Origin: Certhia americana
Taxonomy: Eukaryota > Chordata > Aves > Passeriformes > Certhiidae
Direction: 5' to 3'
DNA: 64,000 nt
Assembly (NCBI GenBank): GCA_018697195.1
Contig: JAGMWU010000028.1
Span: forward strand, 6,712,409-6,776,408
The translations under genes were made by a program, and so were the position numbers. Positions 1-30,903 of the stretch are shown here, one piece after another. The first letter of the stretch is position 1. Every line of letters begins with the position of its first letter. Under the pieces are notes generated by a model. It saw nothing but the letters and a program-made list of their open reading frames with translations. It did no database searches and was not told where the DNA came from.

Positions 1-18311
<18,311 letters not shown>

Positions 18312-18560
18312 TATCATGGAATCTCCTGATCTGGAAGGCACCCTCAGGATCATCCAGTCTGACCCCTGACCCTGCACAGACACCCCAACAATCCCACCCG
18401 GTGCATCCCTGAGAGCATTGTCCTAATGCCACTGGAACTCCGGCAGCCTTGGGGCTGTGCCCATTCCCTGGGGAGCCTGGGCAGTGCCCAGCACCCTCTG
18501 GGGGAAGAACTTTTTCTGATATCCAGCCTAACCCTTCCCTGACAAAACTTTTCTCTTTGT
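18312..18560 (-). mobile_element. CR1 LINE fragment, minus strand
   Basis: It begins tcatggaatctcctgatctg and continues with aggatcatccagtctgaccc and ggggctgtgcccattccctg. Over a 70-bp core it differs from the 9400-9735 copy by a single base. Confidence 0.88.
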
Positions 18561-20062
18561 AATTCTCTTTGAATTTCTCTTTGTAAATCATGAAAATTCG
18601 GGCAGCCCTGACACAGAAAATGTTCTAAACAAAATATCAAATTGTTTTGAGCTCAGTCAAAATCTAGCTGCACTTTACCCCAGAGATCCAGATACTCAAT
18701 GAGTATACTTCACCTAAATTTTGTTTTTTAGCTTTGGGTTGGCTTTCTGTGTTTTTTTGTTAACTTGAAGTAATCTTTAGAGCTTGAGTCTTCCCATTTC
18801 AGATGAATTTTGAAGGAAAATTTCAAATGCTTTGGTTAGAAACACAGAACTGAAGGCCAATGAACTGCAGAAGGGAAACTTCATGAAAACTTCTGAGCAG
18901 GTCAGAGAGGGGGAACGTCACAAGCTCTCCAGTGATGAATGGAGGTCTTGTGCAGAGGGGGGAGGAATGCCCAAGGATCAGATTTTGTGTGACTTATCCC
19001 TTTGGTAAATCTATACCTGACCTGATCTTCTCCTCTGCTGCAGGGATTATGAACACGACCTAAGTGCTTGCTCAGGATCCACAAACATACAAACTAGATA
19101 CCCTGTACCCATTTATGTATGAAAGTGGCACTGATACTGATAGCCAAGAAGAGACACACACCATCCCTATTTTCTAAGGGAGCAAAAGGGATTAAGCCCT
19201 ACCCGCGAGCAGGACTATGAATCCACATCCCTTTGGAGCAGCAGGGATGGGATGGCAGCATGAGAACTGATCAGTTTGTGCCTTTCTGTGGCCACAACAC
19301 TCCCACAGCTTTTTCACAGACTTTGATACAGGCAATAGACCTACAGCAAGTATCACAGAGCAAACACAAAAGAGTCTCACTTCCAGGAAGGAAATAAAAC
19401 ATATCTCCACTCACTGTCCAGGATGAAAACCCTTAGGAACCCCAGTGTACCTGTGCCACAAGTCCTCTGCCAGCTCCAAGGGACAGTGACAGCAGATCTT
19501 CAACTGCCTGGCAGCTTCCCAGGGAAATCTGTGTACCCTGAAGGAGCCAAACACTACAGGAGACCTCTACTGCCAGAACATTTACAATCATTTCCAGACC
19601 TACTGCAACACAAAGCCACATTCAGTGTGACAACAAAGGTGTCACTTCCCACTCTTAGCTCTACATCACCCCCACACAAATCCGTGGTGACATGGCCAAA
19701 CTCACCACTCTACAAACTGAATTTCTGAGATGATCCTCTGGAAGTCACTTCTGTGTCTCCAGGCCTACGGTGCCTTTGTTCACTCAGAGCACAGAGCTCT
19801 TCATAGCTGTCCAGCGGGTCCCCTGGTCCCAGATATCAGTGACCTGTGGGAAGGAAGATAAGACCCTTACCAGTCTGGTGTAAATGTCACTAAATGGCAA
19901 AGAAACAGCACACTGTTGTCCCCCTTACACCTCTCCACTCTTGCAGAATGTGAGGCGATGCCTAGGAGCTGCCTGGTGTCTCCACACTGAACTGAAGAAG
20001 CCCTGGGGGCTCATTATAGCCCCACACTCCCCCAGCCCAGGGGAGGTGCCCTGGAGCCCTTG

Positions 20063-20095
20063 GCAAGGCTGGCCACGGCCGGGGCCAGCCTGGCC
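20063..20095. repeat. GC-rich inverted repeat
   Basis: GGCTGGCC is followed within about 8 bases by GGCCAGCC, so the stretch could form a short stable hairpin. It lies in otherwise ordinary DNA. Confidence 0.6.
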
Positions 20096-20499
20096 AGATG
20101 CGACCATCAGTCAAGGCCATGCTGCATCTCCAATGCAAGACCTTGTGCCTCAAAAAAGGACAAACACTTGTGCAGATCCAAGGAAAGGACAGGCTCTACA
20201 CCAGGTTGTGTAGGACACACCAACAGATGAGTGTGTCCTACTCAGAGGCCTCGAGTCCTTAGGAAATCTCACAAGTCCTTAGCAGAGAAGTAAAACCAGT
20301 AAATTACTGCATCTATGAGTGGGTCAGCCATGCTTGGGCTTGGCCCTCAGCAGGAGGGTCCCTCAGTCTGTGCTATTCCAAGAGGCCTGAAAGAAATCCA
20401 GTTGCTCTAGAAGAGCTTTACTGCTACAACCAAAAGACACACCTCAGTTCGCTGCTTTCCTTCCACCACAGACACAGGCTGATCCCTTTCCCATAAGCA

Positions 20500-20605
20500 G
20501 CAAACAAGGCCACTCATTCCATCAGTGGAAGGTTCCCTACCCATGGCAGGGAGTTGGAATTAGATGGTCTTAAAGTTCTCTTCCAAGCCAAAGCACTTTG
20601 GGATC
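20500..20605 (+). mobile_element. Short CR1 3' fragment
   Basis: It reads ggttccctacccatggcagg, ttggaattagatggtcttaa and ttctcttccaagcc, the typical CR1 3' end in sense. Confidence 0.7.
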
Positions 20606-23600
20606 CCTGATTTCTTTGGACAGGTTTACCCCAGAAGTACAAGTTCAGTGCATTGTGACACCAAATCTTTTGCTTCTGGTCTGCCCTTGCAGACCTTGCA
20701 AAACTTCCTTCCTCTGCTCAGAAAGCTCCCCTAAAGCAGAGGGGCATTGCTTAGTTCCTGCTCTTCACAGAGATGGCCAGTCTGGGACTGCAGGTTCCCT
20801 TCTCCCAGCAGCTCGACCTGCAGGCAACAAAACCTGGCTGGCCTGAAAGCTGCTTTCACTCACTTCAGCCTGAGAGCCCACAGTCCTTGCTTTCCTTTGC
20901 ATTGGGTGAATAAATTCATATTAGATGTCATGTCCAATTGGAGAGGAAGGGCTGGCTCCAGAAGGTGGCAAGAGAAGTGTTTTTAATATGATGACCATGG
21001 TTCACAGGCTGTCTGGACTGGCAGAACCAGAAGGCGGCTTTCCTCCGGTTTCCTATGAGAAGATGATAATCTTAAAATCTGAAGCTAATGGGAAGGGAAC
21101 ACACAGAAAACCCTTGATGCCACTGCTTAGACTCCTGTTAGATTGCATCAAGACAGAAGAACCACAAAGAACACCATTTCCACTAGTCTGAGAAAGAAGA
21201 TTCTCACCCAGGTATCAAAACCTTTTCCTTTGCAGGGCTGGGAATCACCATTTCAACCAATAATTTAAAAGAAAAAATGTGAAAATTAAATTCTGGAGTA
21301 ATTTTCTTCGTTCCTTCTTTCTTTTCAATCATTGTTGCTGGTGACAGTGTGTAAACCTTCCCACTTCATGAGAAAAGCATGTCAACAGAGGGAAATGGAA
21401 TTGTTCAAACTGATGTCTGGGCTAAGATCCTTCAGTTCTACATCCCCTGTTACCTTTGCAGTGATAAAAAAGTAGAAAGTAGAAGCAATTACAAGGTCAA
21501 ATATAAACCATTTGAAAGTTGACAAGCCAAGAAAATAAGACAACAAGGATCTGGGAAATCTGGACTGCTGCTGGAAAGTCCTCTCAGTAGCAGCCACTGT
21601 TTCCTAGCTATGTGGGTCTCCCACTGCATTTTCACCTGTTTTGGACAATGATCATCCCAAAGTTGTTCCCTCAGACATCAGTCCTGCTGGTTGAGGACAG
21701 CAGTTTATGGCTTTGCTGGATGCTGCATCTTTAATAAATCCTATTGCCAGAAAAGTCTCTAAAGAGAGTAACACTTTGGGTAAGGCCTAGGAATGCTCCC
21801 ACAGGAAGCATTTACCTGCCTATACTGAAACCTGAATTCAACTCTCCTCAGCTGCAGCAGGAGCAGAGTTATCCCAGAGGGCTGGAGCTATCCAGAGCCA
21901 CAGGGAGTTCTGCGGTTTCTCTTCCCATGTGCTCTCCCTTTCCAGGCATTTGCTTCCTGCAGAAAAGTGCTAATGGTATTTAGTCTCCAATCACATTTAG
22001 CTCTTGGGTCTCAGTAACTGAGGAATTCCAAATTAGAAAGACAGTGGGGGTCTAACAAGTCCCAGGAGAGCCACAACTGCTCCTGTTCCACTGGTCCTAC
22101 AAACCTGATCATGCCTCGCCTCATTTCCAGCCCTGGTTTTACAGTTTTCTTGAGGCCTCTCCTCCAGAGAGACTGATAATTTAAAACCATCTTCAACAGA
22201 GCAACCTCCTCCAAGAGCTTGACCTTCTTCCATTTCACAGCTTGTTTTCCACCGCCCACTCAAGGCCCTGTTAACCCCTGTGTGCCAGTGCTGAGCCACC
22301 ACGTGTCACTGGGAGCCTGCAGAATGTCACAGTGAGGCCAGGACGCTCAGTGGGCACTGTTTTCCCTCTGCAGGGGACACTTTTTTCCCTGAAAGAAAGT
22401 CATTCACCTAAAGAAGGGAAGTAAAGAAATATCAAGAGGCAACAGCTGAAGGACAGTTATTTCAGATTGAATTTAAAACTCTGTTTTAACTGGAAACAAG
22501 ACTCTTCCAACATTCTATTTTCCCTGTAATTCCTTTCTTGGAATATCGGTGTCAAGTCTTCCTGCTCTGACTAGTGACAACTGGCACAGCTTTTCCTACA
22601 GACTTTGGTGCCCACATGGCACAGAAAGCACCAGAACTCAAGAAACCAAGACCTGGTAGGTCCAAAACCCTGTATAGATCAGTCTGTAAAGAAATGACCA
22701 AGATGAAAAACCAGGCCAAGACACCCCATTTCCCTGCAGCCTGGTGGATAGTCCTGACTGTGCTAAAGGTGGAGGGGGTGGCAGGGAGCCTTCTTTGGGG
22801 CAGAAATGCTCACATAGGAAATGGGTGAATATATGCAAGGCTCAGTATTCCAAGTCCATCTTGACATAACAGCAATGAGAATCCCATAAACACTATACAA
22901 GAAAATGGGCATGGAATATGGAAAAAAGGCCCAAACTCAGTGAAGATTACAGGTACATACAACCCTCCAACCACCCAACACACTACACCAAGTCAGGTGA
23001 GTCTGGCAGTGGTGGTCATGCTGGTCATGTGTGAGTACAGGGACATTGTTCAGATTGTGCCAGGGGCCAGATGGGTAACAGAAGAGCATTTTGGTTTTCT
23101 AAGGAGAATGCCCTGCACAAGGATGAGGAACAGTCACACCATGCATGTGAGTGCCCCAGTGAGTCATCCATACCACAAAATCTGAATTTAAGTAAATGTA
23201 ATGTTCCATTTGCTGCTCTTTTTAGTGGGAGATGCCCATTCCCTCAAGATCAGTTCATCCACGTTTTAGAGTCCAGAAGAAATTGAATGGACTTGTTTCA
23301 GGCTCGAACCTGTGGTTGTTTTCCCTCCCCACCCAAAGTGCCAGTGTGTCCCTCTATCACCTGCAAGCTGAGGACTGCTGTCACTTTGCACACAGAGCCA
23401 GGGTCAGACCCACTGCAATTCACTGGACTTCCACACAACACAAGGAGATCAGAACCAAGGGAAGGAATGCAAGAAGCACCAGTGCTCTGCTTTCACAGTG
23501 CAGCTCTCTCATTCCCACACTACAGAGAACTCCTTCCGTTCTCTTGCTCAGTTCTCTTCTCACTGGTTTAGTGTTTGCACCCATGACTGACTGAAGTGGT

Positions 23601-24590
23601 TTGCTAGCACAGTCAAGGATTTAGTTGGAGCCTGGCTGCCTGTAAATCAAACATTCCCACTTTTCCCGGTAATAGCTGCTCCCATGACTATCTTCCTTGC
23701 ATGGTCCAATTCCGGGGCTGGGATTTACTTACCGTTTTTCATCCACAAAATGAAATAGTGGGCAACAGACATTTAATAAAAACTCACCAAAGATGTGATT
23801 AAACCTCAACTTATTACCAGACATATCCCTCCACCAGACTTCCCACCCCCCTTGAGACACTGAAGAGAACAGGAGTTTAAGGCTTTAATGAATGCAGGGA
23901 ACAAGAGGTGCCTATACCATTTCCATTTGACCCTACATGGCCATCAGGCTTTGCTATATGTTCCTCTCCAGATAATATTAACTGTGTGTGTTGGGAGCAC
24001 TTCACAGACACCACCTCTCAAGCATGCAGAGAGTTAATAAAGCTCACTGCATGCAGCACATTAAACAATAAAATGCAACCAAGGATTGAAGACTTTATCT
24101 CAGTCCCCCTCTCTCCCTCAAATCAGAGGCACAGCAAACCCCCCAGTTCTGAGTTCTTTATGTTGTTACAGGATTTATTGTGCCCCAACCTGCAAATTGC
24201 AACAGATGAAACAAGCCCCATCCTGGCCTGACCAGCTTTTTTAATGTTTCATTCCCTAATGTGCTGTGAAGTTTGACATCGAAATAAATTGTAAGAAATT
24301 CTCTCTGGAACTTCAAGGGGCCATAGCATGTGTCACCTTCCCACTGTCTGTGTGGGACACTAGAATTAATCTCAACACTGTCCTGGTAGTGCCTGACCTG
24401 TGCTGTCATCAGTGAATGTCTGGCACTACAGAGGTGTCAGGGTTCTCCCATTTCTGGGAATGCTGCCCCATTCCTTTTGAAGTTTATTCACTGTCACACT
24501 CTCTCTTTATCCAACACTAAATATCAGAATAAAATAAGTGTCATCTTGAGCCAGAAAATTATGCCAGCATCCAAAGGAGAAATTGTCAAA

Positions 24591-24715
24591 ATCATAGAAT
24601 TATAAAATCATAGAACGGTTTGGGTTGGAAGGGACCTTAAAGCACAGCTCGTTTCACTCCCCACCAAGGGGGGGGGGGGGGGACCGGGACACATCAGGTT
24701 GCTTAGACCCTCCTC
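24591..24715 (-). mobile_element. CR1 3' end with poly-G expansion
   Basis: It reads aaatcatagaacggtttggg, ttggaagggaccttaaagca, then an uninterrupted run of about 16 G near 24667-24682. In CR1 this site is normally a short C/G run. Confidence 0.85.
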
Positions 24716-24879
24716 CAGAAAATGGAAATATAGAAAAAAAAAAATAGAAATACAGAAAAACATGGAAATAGAGAAAAGACAGAGAAAGAGAGAGCATCTC
24801 TCTCCTTTCATCACGACTTGTTCCATGAATCCTGTGGTTTCACAGAAGGGTCACTGAGCTCCCCTTTCTGCAGGAATGA

Positions 24880-25225
24880 AGCTCCCTGTCCCTGTGCCGG
24901 GTCTGTCCCTGTGCCGGGTCTGTCCCCCCACCTCTCCTGACTTGTGAAGGCGATCAGACGGAGCTCAAACAGCAGAGCTCGCAGCAAATACGGCTCCAGG
25001 TCCGGAGCAATAGCCAGCACTCACCTGCGGCTGTCACCCTGGGTGTCCTCTCTAGCCGAGTGCTGTGGCAGCCGCAGCTGCAGCCAGGGCTGGGCTGAGG
25101 GTCAGTGCAGGTCCCTCCAGACTGGGCCAGGCTGGAGCCTCGTCAGCCTGTCCCCTCCGTGTCGCCTCCCTCCCGCCGCTGTCCCGGCGCGGTGTCGCCC
25201 GCGGACGGAGCTGCCTGTCACAGGG
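24880..25225 (-). promoter_or_regulatory. CpG-rich block with a minus-strand donor; candidate promoter and non-coding first exon
   Basis: GC and CpG density rise sharply (gtcccggcgcggtgtcgccc, gcggacggag). On the minus strand a good donor, GCCGCAG followed by gtgagt, ends a possible exon at 25025. The putative exon has no ATG. It lies on the IGFN1 strand about 11 kb upstream of its first recognised coding exon. It could be the IGFN1 5' UTR exon, a separate non-coding transcript, or just GC-rich DNA. A 19-bp tandem duplication, CCCTGTGCCGGGTCTGTCC, sits at its left edge (about 24888-24926). Confidence 0.35.
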
Positions 25226-28200
25226 CTGTTAGCCTGCGAGACATCCAGAGGATTGGGATTTTTATGGGCACCCGGACACCTGCCTCCTATTCGTTATTAT
25301 TTCAGTCCATTCCAGTAATGGTGCTGAGCAAATTTGAGATGAACATAATTCTTCAGCATTTCACAAGTCAGTGGGATGGTGCTTTGTCTGTGGATTGGGT
25401 TTCCTCTTCACAGCAACTTGTTACAAACTTTGACACAACTGAAGGGCTCGCGATGTTTTAAAGAAAACTGGAGTTCAACTGGTTTGAATCCATTCCAGGA
25501 ATAAGTAGAGTCCCAAAAAGAACAGATAAATTGAACTTCAGATAAAAGTGAGAGGCCAAGCATGGCTAAATATGAGGCTTCTTCACATACACTCCTTTTT
25601 TAAAATAACTCCTTGAAAAGTCAGATTTGTAAGGGATGGACAGAACCCAAGAATCCTTCAGAGCAGCAGTTCACACTGTTAATGTGAATTTATCTCACAG
25701 TGTTAATTTGAATTTGTAGCATACACTGAGCAGTCTGAGCCTGCACTCCTGTTACACAGCCAAGAGCAGCTGCTGTTACTTACAGTCCTTTGTACTTTGT
25801 ACAGTCCTTTGCACACCTTTGGAAAAAAAAAAAAGCTTTAACAGGGAATTAGGAATAAAAAGGTCAGGGTGGAAATGAAGATCAGACGCCTCAGCAGACT
25901 TGTATTAGTAAGGGCTTCCTCTGCTGTGAGAATTTTCTGGTCACCTGGAGTGATGGAGGTAAGTCTTGAGAAAAACAAGACAGAAACTCAAAGTAAAAGA
26001 CCCCAGGCAGGGAATGAAGATGTTATAGACACAGGTTCCTCAGCTTGCAGAGGGCAGTGGACACCCAAGGGTCACCCAAATGGCTGAAGATTGCAGACAT
26101 TTCAGACGTTTCCTTGCCCCTTTTACCCATCTCAGGGACAGTCACATGTTGGGGGAATCCCAGTCACAGTTATTTCAGAGGCCAATACTTCCAACTAGAT
26201 ATGAGCATGCCAGTGTTTCTGAAAAGCAGATTAGGATAATGTTCAGCTTTCTCTGTCTTGTCCTCTTCAACGATGTCAATGTGCCTGTGGGAGAGGCTGT
26301 ACCTGAAGCTCTTCCAGCCTGGAAGGTGGACAAACTCCCTGTCCCAGCATGAGACCTGCCTTGAACCACAGCAGCCTCAACCCACACTAGAGGCAAGAAC
26401 CTAAAGCAAACATAATTTCCAAAGGTTTTGCTTCTATCCAGTGAAAGCAATGCCCCCACACCAGGCAATGGGCCTGTTGTGCCCTGAATAAAACTGTACC
26501 TCGGGTGCACCACATCTTCAAGAGCATTCATTGTACACAGAAACATCAAAGGCTGGAAGATGAACCAGCAGGAGGACAGCAGGCTTGCCTGTACTTTAAT
26601 GTACTTTCCAAATGGGAATATAATTCCATTATTTTTGCCTTAGATTAACCAGATTTTTGAGTTCAGATTCTCAGTCCCTTGATACCACAGAAGCCAGCTG
26701 AAATCTGCTCAGCGTTTTCTACCTTGCCCCTTCCATAGCTAAACATCCTTCCTGTCCAGGAGAGAGCTGGAGCACAAATTGCTGATTTAAACCAGAAAGT
26801 GCAGGTAACACATCCCAAAGGATCATAATTACACACCTTTATGCACCTTTATAGTCAGCAAAACACAGAAGGTCCTATTTAATGTGATAGAAGAGAAAAA
26901 ACATGTGCTTCAAAAAACAGAGAAGTACTGACAACTCAGGAGATGCTGAAATCCTTCTGATAGACTTGAAAATATGTCTCAGTTACGAGACCTTAACACC
27001 CCAAAGGGCAGCCTTATGTAATGTGCTTTTCTTAGCACTCCTCTGACATGAGCCTTCCCAATAAAACAATACAAGGATTTATAAGCCTGTGTATTCTCTT
27101 GTCTCTGACAGCCTCATAAAAATTATTGTCTATCAGACAAGTGAGAGACTCCACTAGAAACCCACCAAACACTGTGTCTGAGCTGACCTGAGCATTCAAA
27201 TTCTAATTTCATCCCAAATCAGCAGGTGGCTAGTGGTTGTCTCAAAATGGCATTTGTCAGGAATGAAAATTGTTTGCCAAATAAGCCATTCAGTGTTATT
27301 TACAACACAGACAGTTTCTGTTACTCTCCCATGGCGTATTATGCTCAAACACTGCTGATTCAGCTGGCCCTGGCCCTTTCCCCTTTTATGTTTGAATGTA
27401 GCCATTAAATTGTCTTTTAGAAGTTGTACTGAGGGCACAAAACCCCCTCACTTCTCCATCAAATGAGGACAGAACACAGAAATAGTGTGTTTCTATAAAA
27501 CACCCACTAGTGCATGAAGTCTGAGAACTCTGAGCGTTTGCTGTGATAGACTAAACACAAATCCCCTCTGTGGTCTTCTCAAGCTTCATGCTCAATGTGG
27601 AGTCCCAAAGAAGTGGCCATGGACACCAGAGACAGTTGTACACATTGTCACAATGTCACATCGCAAAAAGCCTTCTGACCCCCAGCATACTGTGTTGATA
27701 GGAGTGTCCTACACTCAGAAACCACAGCACTGTTTAAGATCCAAGTACAAGCTCCACAATAACCCAGGATGCAGCTGGTGGCAGAGCACCTCTCTGAGGG
27801 GACAAAGATCTATTTTTGTTGACATTTGCCACCCCTCAAGTAGCCATCCAGTGTGACACACCACAGACCCTTCAGACACCTGAGCTTTTACAATTCACTG
27901 TCCCTTTAAAGGCCACACTCCTTCAGGGAGCACTGGAAGCACTCTCTTGGCTATGGAGAGGCTGATCCTATGGAGAACCAGCCCAGCAGCTGTGACCTGT
28001 CCATAGCCAGGAGCTCAGTACACACCTGGACATGAAGTGAAAGATACTGAAATACAGAACCTCTACTGGGGAAAGTGCAGGAGACCCATCACCTCCATTA
28101 CCCTCTCCCAGGGAGGAAAGCCAAATTCACCTCCCAGCTGTCCTACAGCCTTGGACCAAAAGGCTGGGAGCAGCTGTGGGGCAGAGAAGTTACTCCAGCA

Positions 28201-29740
28201 TCCAAAATTACTGGGAGCCTTCCACAGGGTTCAGCTGCAAACAGGGTCATTGTCACCAGAGCTTCTTTATCAATTGTCCCTTTCATCCACCCCTCAGCCA
28301 TCCACTCCCACCAGATCAATGGTCACACCTTCTGAATAGCAGCAGGGGCAAATGGGAATGCTCTAAGAATTCAGTCACTTTAAGATTAATCAATACCAAA
28401 ACAACAGGGATAACCAAACTGGTAGAACCAAACTGGGTTTCTGATTCCCCTCTTCCAGGCTCCTTCAGGTGGAATTACTTCATGCCAAAGGAGATGTCCT
28501 AAGCTCACCTGAGCCAGTCCCAGAGCCATAGAGGAGCTTGCCCTTGTGAGCCCTGACTGCTCTTGGGGTAACCTGAGCTCCCACCCCAGCACAAACCACC
28601 CCTGATGACACCCAGCAGTGCCCATCCTGCAAGTGCTGCCTTGAGCCCTAGTCCAGGGCAGGTCTGGCATCACTTTGTCACTCTGGCTTGGCTGGCACTT
28701 GCAGGGTCCCTGATGGCCTTGTGAGGGCTTTGACCACGTCATGAAGGCAGCTGAGTGTTTTGTCCTGATACAGCCCATGGCAGTCAGGTGTGTCAGGGAC
28801 CTAATGTGAGCACTCACTGTTCACTTCCAGGCACAGAGCCAGGCCAGGAACCTCAGCAGCGAAGAGCCTGTAAGAGCTGGTTGTTGGGGAGCTGCTCCCT
28901 GGTGGAAGGGGCAGCCCCAGCAGAGGCAGGACAGGAACCTTACTGACCAGGTAAATTCAACCCAGCACCTGCGGTGGGTGAGCAGAGAAGTTATGGTGAC
29001 AGGCCCTATCAACTGTCCCCATCAACAGTCCTGTGATCACCAAAAGCCAGGAAAGAAGTCAGGTCCAAGGTCAAGCTGGGAAGGCCAAACAATTCAGGAA
29101 AACCTGAAAACTGCAGCAAAGCACAGGAAGGGGGTGAAGGCTCAGGCCTGAGTTTAAGCAGAGCCCCTTGGCCACCGGCAGAGGTGTAGGAAGGGATCCC
29201 AAGTGAGATTATTCAGGGCAATTAGTCCCTAATTAGTGCCCTCACAGCCCTGTCCCCGGATTCCAGGAGAACATTTCTGTGACCCATCAGCTCACTTAAG
29301 TCTTGCGCAACTGGGGTTCTCAGCACCATACTTCAAACTCAGCTCCCTCCCACCCTCCATAAACTCACCTACCCCAGTGGCAGTTCTGCTCTCCTGCTGG
29401 TTTCCAGTCCTGGATGGTCTCTCTATCCCCTCTGTCAGTCTGTGCCCTCAGGAACACTGATGTGCCCTCCCCGTCCATGGCTGCAGGGAAGGGCAGGAGT
29501 AGAGCCCTGGAAAGAGGCAGGGAGCAGCAGGAAAGGCATCCAGCAATGGGCAGACAGTCAAGCCAACAGGGATTTACCTTCCTCTTCTCTCACTCCCCAG
29601 CATGTGACAGGAAAAACTGTCCCATTTCATGAATGTGCCGTTCCTTACTTTGGAACTGAAGAGGAAAGTCGTTTTTTGTTGGGAGTTTCTGTTGTTCTAA
29701 GATATCCGAACTGAGATGTTTCTCCCTTCCATGCTTTCTC
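25226..29740. other. Gene-free DNA
   Basis: No exon, RNA gene or clear repeat was recognised. A short A-run lies near 25824. Confidence 0.6.
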
Positions 29741-29743
29741 AGT

Positions 29744-29846
29744 CTCTAGAAAGAAAGATCTATGAAAGAAGATCTCTAGAACTTGAAGAAAGATCTATGA
29801 AAGAAAGATCTATGAAAAAAGATCTCTAGAAAGAAGATCTATGAGA
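29744..29846. repeat. AGATCT/TCTAGA minisatellite
   Basis: About 100 bp is built from imperfect copies of aagatctatgaaagaa and gatctctagaa. Each copy carries the palindromes AGATCT or TCTAGA. Confidence 0.85.
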
Positions 29847-30797
29847 TCCCACTGTCTTAACTTTTAAAACCATTGCAAGACTTTCCCCAAGGAATGAAAT
29901 TTGATTTCTATGCATATGCAGTGAATTGATCAATGCTCTCCAGCACAAAAGTCCTCATCCAGGCTCATCCCTGGAGGTGCAGCTACTGCCCAGCTTTCAG
30001 ACTAATGCTGACTTTCTAAAGTGTCACAGGCAACAATCCAAAATTGCAGCAAGGAAGATCTCAGAAGTTTCTGACAAAATAATTCCTTGCTAGGGCTATG
30101 CTGTGAAGCTGAACCAGCTGTGAACACAACTGCAGGAGTCTCCTTTTACCAAATATTTCTCTACCCCAGGGATAAGTCAAGCCCAGAACTGGAGATGCCC
30201 ATGGTCAGATGGCTACATGGCCTGACCCAGGCAGCGGGAGAAAAGGAAGCCCCTTCAAGGCTCTTGAAGATGTAAAACTTCATTTTTCAAGTCACCTCAG
30301 TTTGAAACATCCAGACCTAAGAGGTACTGAGTACCTGGAGAGTTCCCTGACATCACTGGGATCATCTGGATGCACATCTCTTGGTGCCTGCATGCTGGGA
30401 AAACCACTGGGATACATCTTGGTGCTAAGGGGTACCTGTATTTGATCAGGAGTGAATGAAAACATTTTGTGTTAAAATAAATCACCTTCCCTTCTTTAAT
30501 GTCTCACACTGACCTTTGTCATCTTGTTGCAACGTTATTCTCTTCAACACAGCTGAGTTTGCAAGTGCCTGGGAAAAGCAGTCTCTGAATAGGAACACGC
30601 TGATGATCTTGTGTCTGCAGCCCAGTTTACAAACTGTCTCTGCCAGTTTCCAGGAGTTGGTTTTCCTGGATTACTTGGGTGACCCACAGTCAAACACACT
30701 TTGTGTTTTCCACCCTCAGGCAAGTCCTGCTGTTCCCAGACAGACCAACAGGCTCTGGGCTGGGGAGGGACACAGTGAGCAGACCACTTTTCAGGGA
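29847..30797. other. Gene-free DNA
   Basis: I see nothing recognisable between the minisatellite and the (GATG)n microsatellite. Confidence 0.6.
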
Positions 30798-30903
30798 GAT
30801 GGATGGATGGATGGATGGATGGATGGATGGATGGATGGATGGATNNNNNNNNNNATGGATGGATGGATGGATGGATGGATGGATGGATGGATGGATGGAT
30901 GAT
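30798..30903. repeat. (GATG)n microsatellite with a 10-N assembly gap
   Basis: Perfect GATG/GGAT repeats flank Ns at 30845-30854. The gap marks a collapsed or unresolved array, so the true length is unknown. Confidence 0.98.

Larger units (their letters stand above)
18561..24590. other. Gene-free DNA
   Basis: I see a short CR1 3' fragment at about 20500-20605 and a GC-rich inverted repeat near 20063-20095. There is no coding sequence I can support. Confidence 0.65.
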
